NCBI GenBank assembly: GCA_964635975.1
Contig: CAZWPO010000041.1
Span: 1-16,048 of the forward strand
Source: UBA5314 sp964635975
GTDB taxonomy: Bacteria > Bacillota > Syntrophomonadia > Syntrophomonadales > Syntrophomonadaceae
Direction: 5' to 3'
DNA length: 16,048 bases
Position numbers and translations under genes: made by a program. Under the pieces are notes generated by a model, which was given only the letters and a program-made list of their open reading frames with translations, was not told the origin of the DNA and did no database searches. Positions 14,733-16,048 of this stretch are shown here, in pieces. The first letter of the stretch is position 1. Each line of letters begins with the position of its first letter.

Positions 14733-16048
14733 ATGTACATACATAATTTGCGAAAAATAAAATATATAATGATCTGGTGCCTGATTTGGTGTCTGATCAC
14801 CGGCGGGCCTATGAGTTACGCATTGGCCTCCAATTATGATAGTGAAGCCGTTTTCCTGAATGACCGCTCGGCTGATATCGCTGCTTCGCTTCCTCTGCAG
14901 ACGGCGGGCCTGGCAGTTCCCGGGGGTCTAAGCGGTGATGGCGTGATTGTGGGATTGGCTGATAGCGGTCTGGATAAGGGCGGCTTGAATGACATCCACC
15001 CAGACCTGCAAAACGATATCGGGCGGATGCCCAGGGTGGCCATGATAAAATCCTATGCCGGGCGGGAAATGCCTGATGATCCGGTGGGGCACGGCACCCA
15101 TATGGCCGCAACCATAGCCGGAAGCGGAGCAGCCTCCAATGGACAGTATCAAGGCATTGCTCCCAGAGCCAGCCTGTATTTCCAGGCGCTATTAGACCAG
15201 GGGGGCAGCATCAAGCTGCCCGCACAGCTCGACGATCTGTTTGGCCCCGCATATTCCGCAGGAGTCAGGATACACGTGAATGGCTGGGGCGAGGGAACAA
15301 ACCAGTACGGCAGCTATTCGGGGCAGATAGACGACTTTGTCTACACGCACCCTGATTTTTTGCCCGTATTCGGGTCCGGGAACAACGGCCCCGCCCAGGG
15401 CAGTTTAAATAATGAAGCCAACAGTAAAAATGCCTTGATCGTGGGCTCCAGCCAGATACCCCGACCTGTCTTCAGCCCGGAAGCGCATGACGCAACTCAG
15501 GTGGCTGATTCGAGCAGCCGAGGTCCGGCCGCAGGCGGTAGAAACAAACCGGACCTGCTGGCTCCCGGGTCGGCAGTTATTTCAGCATGTTCCAGTCTAA
15601 CAGACAGCAATTTCGCGGCCAATCCGGCTTATACAGAGATGGGCGGCACCAGCATGGCCGCGGCGGTTACCGGCGGAGCTGCCGCTCTCCTGGAGGAGTA
15701 CCTGCGAGAAGTGCAGGGCATCAAAACTCCTTCCTCTGCTCTTATTAAGGCTCTGCTGATAAACGGCGCCCGGGATCTGGAAAAAAGTTCAGCAGGGGCG
15801 AGCGGCTTCGGCACCCTGGACTTAGCCAACACTATCCTGCCGCTCAGGGAGGGCAGCTCATTGATCACGGTCAACCGGGGTAACCTGGTGGACGGGATCA
15901 CAGTCGAGCAGGTCTTCCATGTTTATGATAGCCGGCAGCCATTTGACTCAACATTGGCCTGGATTGACTCGCCAGGGGCGGATGGTAATCCAACCGCGTC
16001 ACTGGTCGATAACCTGGACCTGGAAATAATATGCCCGGACGGGCAGGT
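14733..16048 (+). CDS. Secreted subtilisin-family (S8) serine protease, 3' end outside window
   Basis: An open frame runs from ATG 14733 to the window edge (438 full codons). The first about 32 residues form a signal peptide: basic HNLRKIK, a hydrophobic core rich in Ile, Trp, Cys and Leu, then SYALA. The S8 catalytic set is complete: Asp77 (GLADSGLD), His120 (GHGTHMA), oxyanion Asn217 (GSGNNG) and Ser307 (GGTSMAAA). After the catalytic domain, TLAWIDSPG (407-415) and LVDNLDL (424-430) resemble the beta-sandwich domain that follows S8 domains in some bacterial and kexin-like proteases. An in-frame TAG at 14727 rules out an earlier start; ATG 14769 is possible but would shorten the signal peptide's basic part. 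No good Shine-Dalgarno sequence precedes either start, only GGGG after a hairpin. It probably processes or degrades proteins outside the cell; its target is unknown. Confidence 0.9.
   Translation, partial: MYIHNLRKIKYIMIWCLIWCLITGGPMSYALASNYDSEAVFLNDRSADIAASLPLQTAGLAVPGGLSGDGVIVGLADSGLDKGGLNDIHPDLQNDIGRMPRVAMIKSYAGREMPDDPVGHGTHMAATIAGSGAASNGQYQGIAPRASLYFQALLDQGGSIKLPAQLDDLFGPAYSAGVRIHVNGWGEGTNQYGSYSGQIDDFVYTHPDFLPVFGSGNNGPAQGSLNNEANSKNALIVGSSQIPRPVFSPEAHDATQVADSSSRGPAAGGRNKPDLLAPGSAVISACSSLTDSNFAANPAYTEMGGTSMAAAVTGGAAALLEEYLREVQGIKTPSSALIKALLINGARDLEKSSAGASGFGTLDLANTILPLREGSSLITVNRGNLVDGITVEQVFHVYDSRQPFDSTLAWIDSPGADGNPTASLVDNLDLEIICPDGQ

Overview
The window comes from a Gram-positive-type anaerobe, most likely class Clostridia (Bacillota). 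Pointers are csaB next to a DUF5693 protein, a LytR-CpsA-Psr (LCP) protein, an amidase combining SH3b, copper-amine-oxidase-N and AMIN-like modules, strong AAGGAG-type ribosome sites, and GGGGACG-type palindromic repeats at gene borders. A Syntrophomonas-like relative is plausible, but this rests on general gene content and is a low-confidence guess. Base composition is near 50% G+C by eye. No transposase, tRNA, rRNA, CRISPR array or phage gene was found.

Layout. (1) 1-2688, plus strand: an MBOAT-family membrane acyltransferase (TTG start) followed by a membrane-anchored SGNH-like protein, a pair typical of extracytoplasmic polymer O-acylation. (2) 2676-2871: a dense set of stem-loops between convergent genes, namely two nearly identical 22-base hairpins flanking a perfect 11-bp hairpin and a 106-base nested rod. 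(3) 9241 down to 2878, minus strand: an operon csaB (pyruvyl transferase) - GH26-like secreted hydrolase - murJ (lipid II flippase family) - DUF5693 membrane protein, with a candidate promoter at 9289-9318. (4) 9242-9622: a divergent intergenic region. (5) 9623-16048, plus strand: a WecA/TagO/MraY-like glycan-phosphate transferase, an LCP ligase, a secreted multidomain N-acetylmuramoyl-L-alanine amidase, and a secreted subtilisin-type protease cut by the window edge.

The genes read together as an envelope-building locus. A TagO-like enzyme would start a secondary wall polymer on undecaprenyl phosphate, a MurJ-like flippase could export lipid-linked intermediates, CsaB would add pyruvate (in known systems, the ligand for SLH-domain proteins), the LCP protein would attach the polymer to peptidoglycan, and the MBOAT/SGNH pair would acylate it. 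The amidase, GH26-like enzyme and protease would act outside the cell. Individual families are well supported by motifs; the joint pathway is inference.

The less ordinary content is non-coding: a dispersed palindromic repeat family at four gene borders (1-55, 1575-1594, 8126-8164, 14631-14720), one copy overlapping the csaB stop codon and one lying in the leader of the protease gene; the 2676-2871 stem-loop array; and three GTATAC-centred palindromes upstream of the TagO-like gene. I did not find a clear new defence or mobile system.
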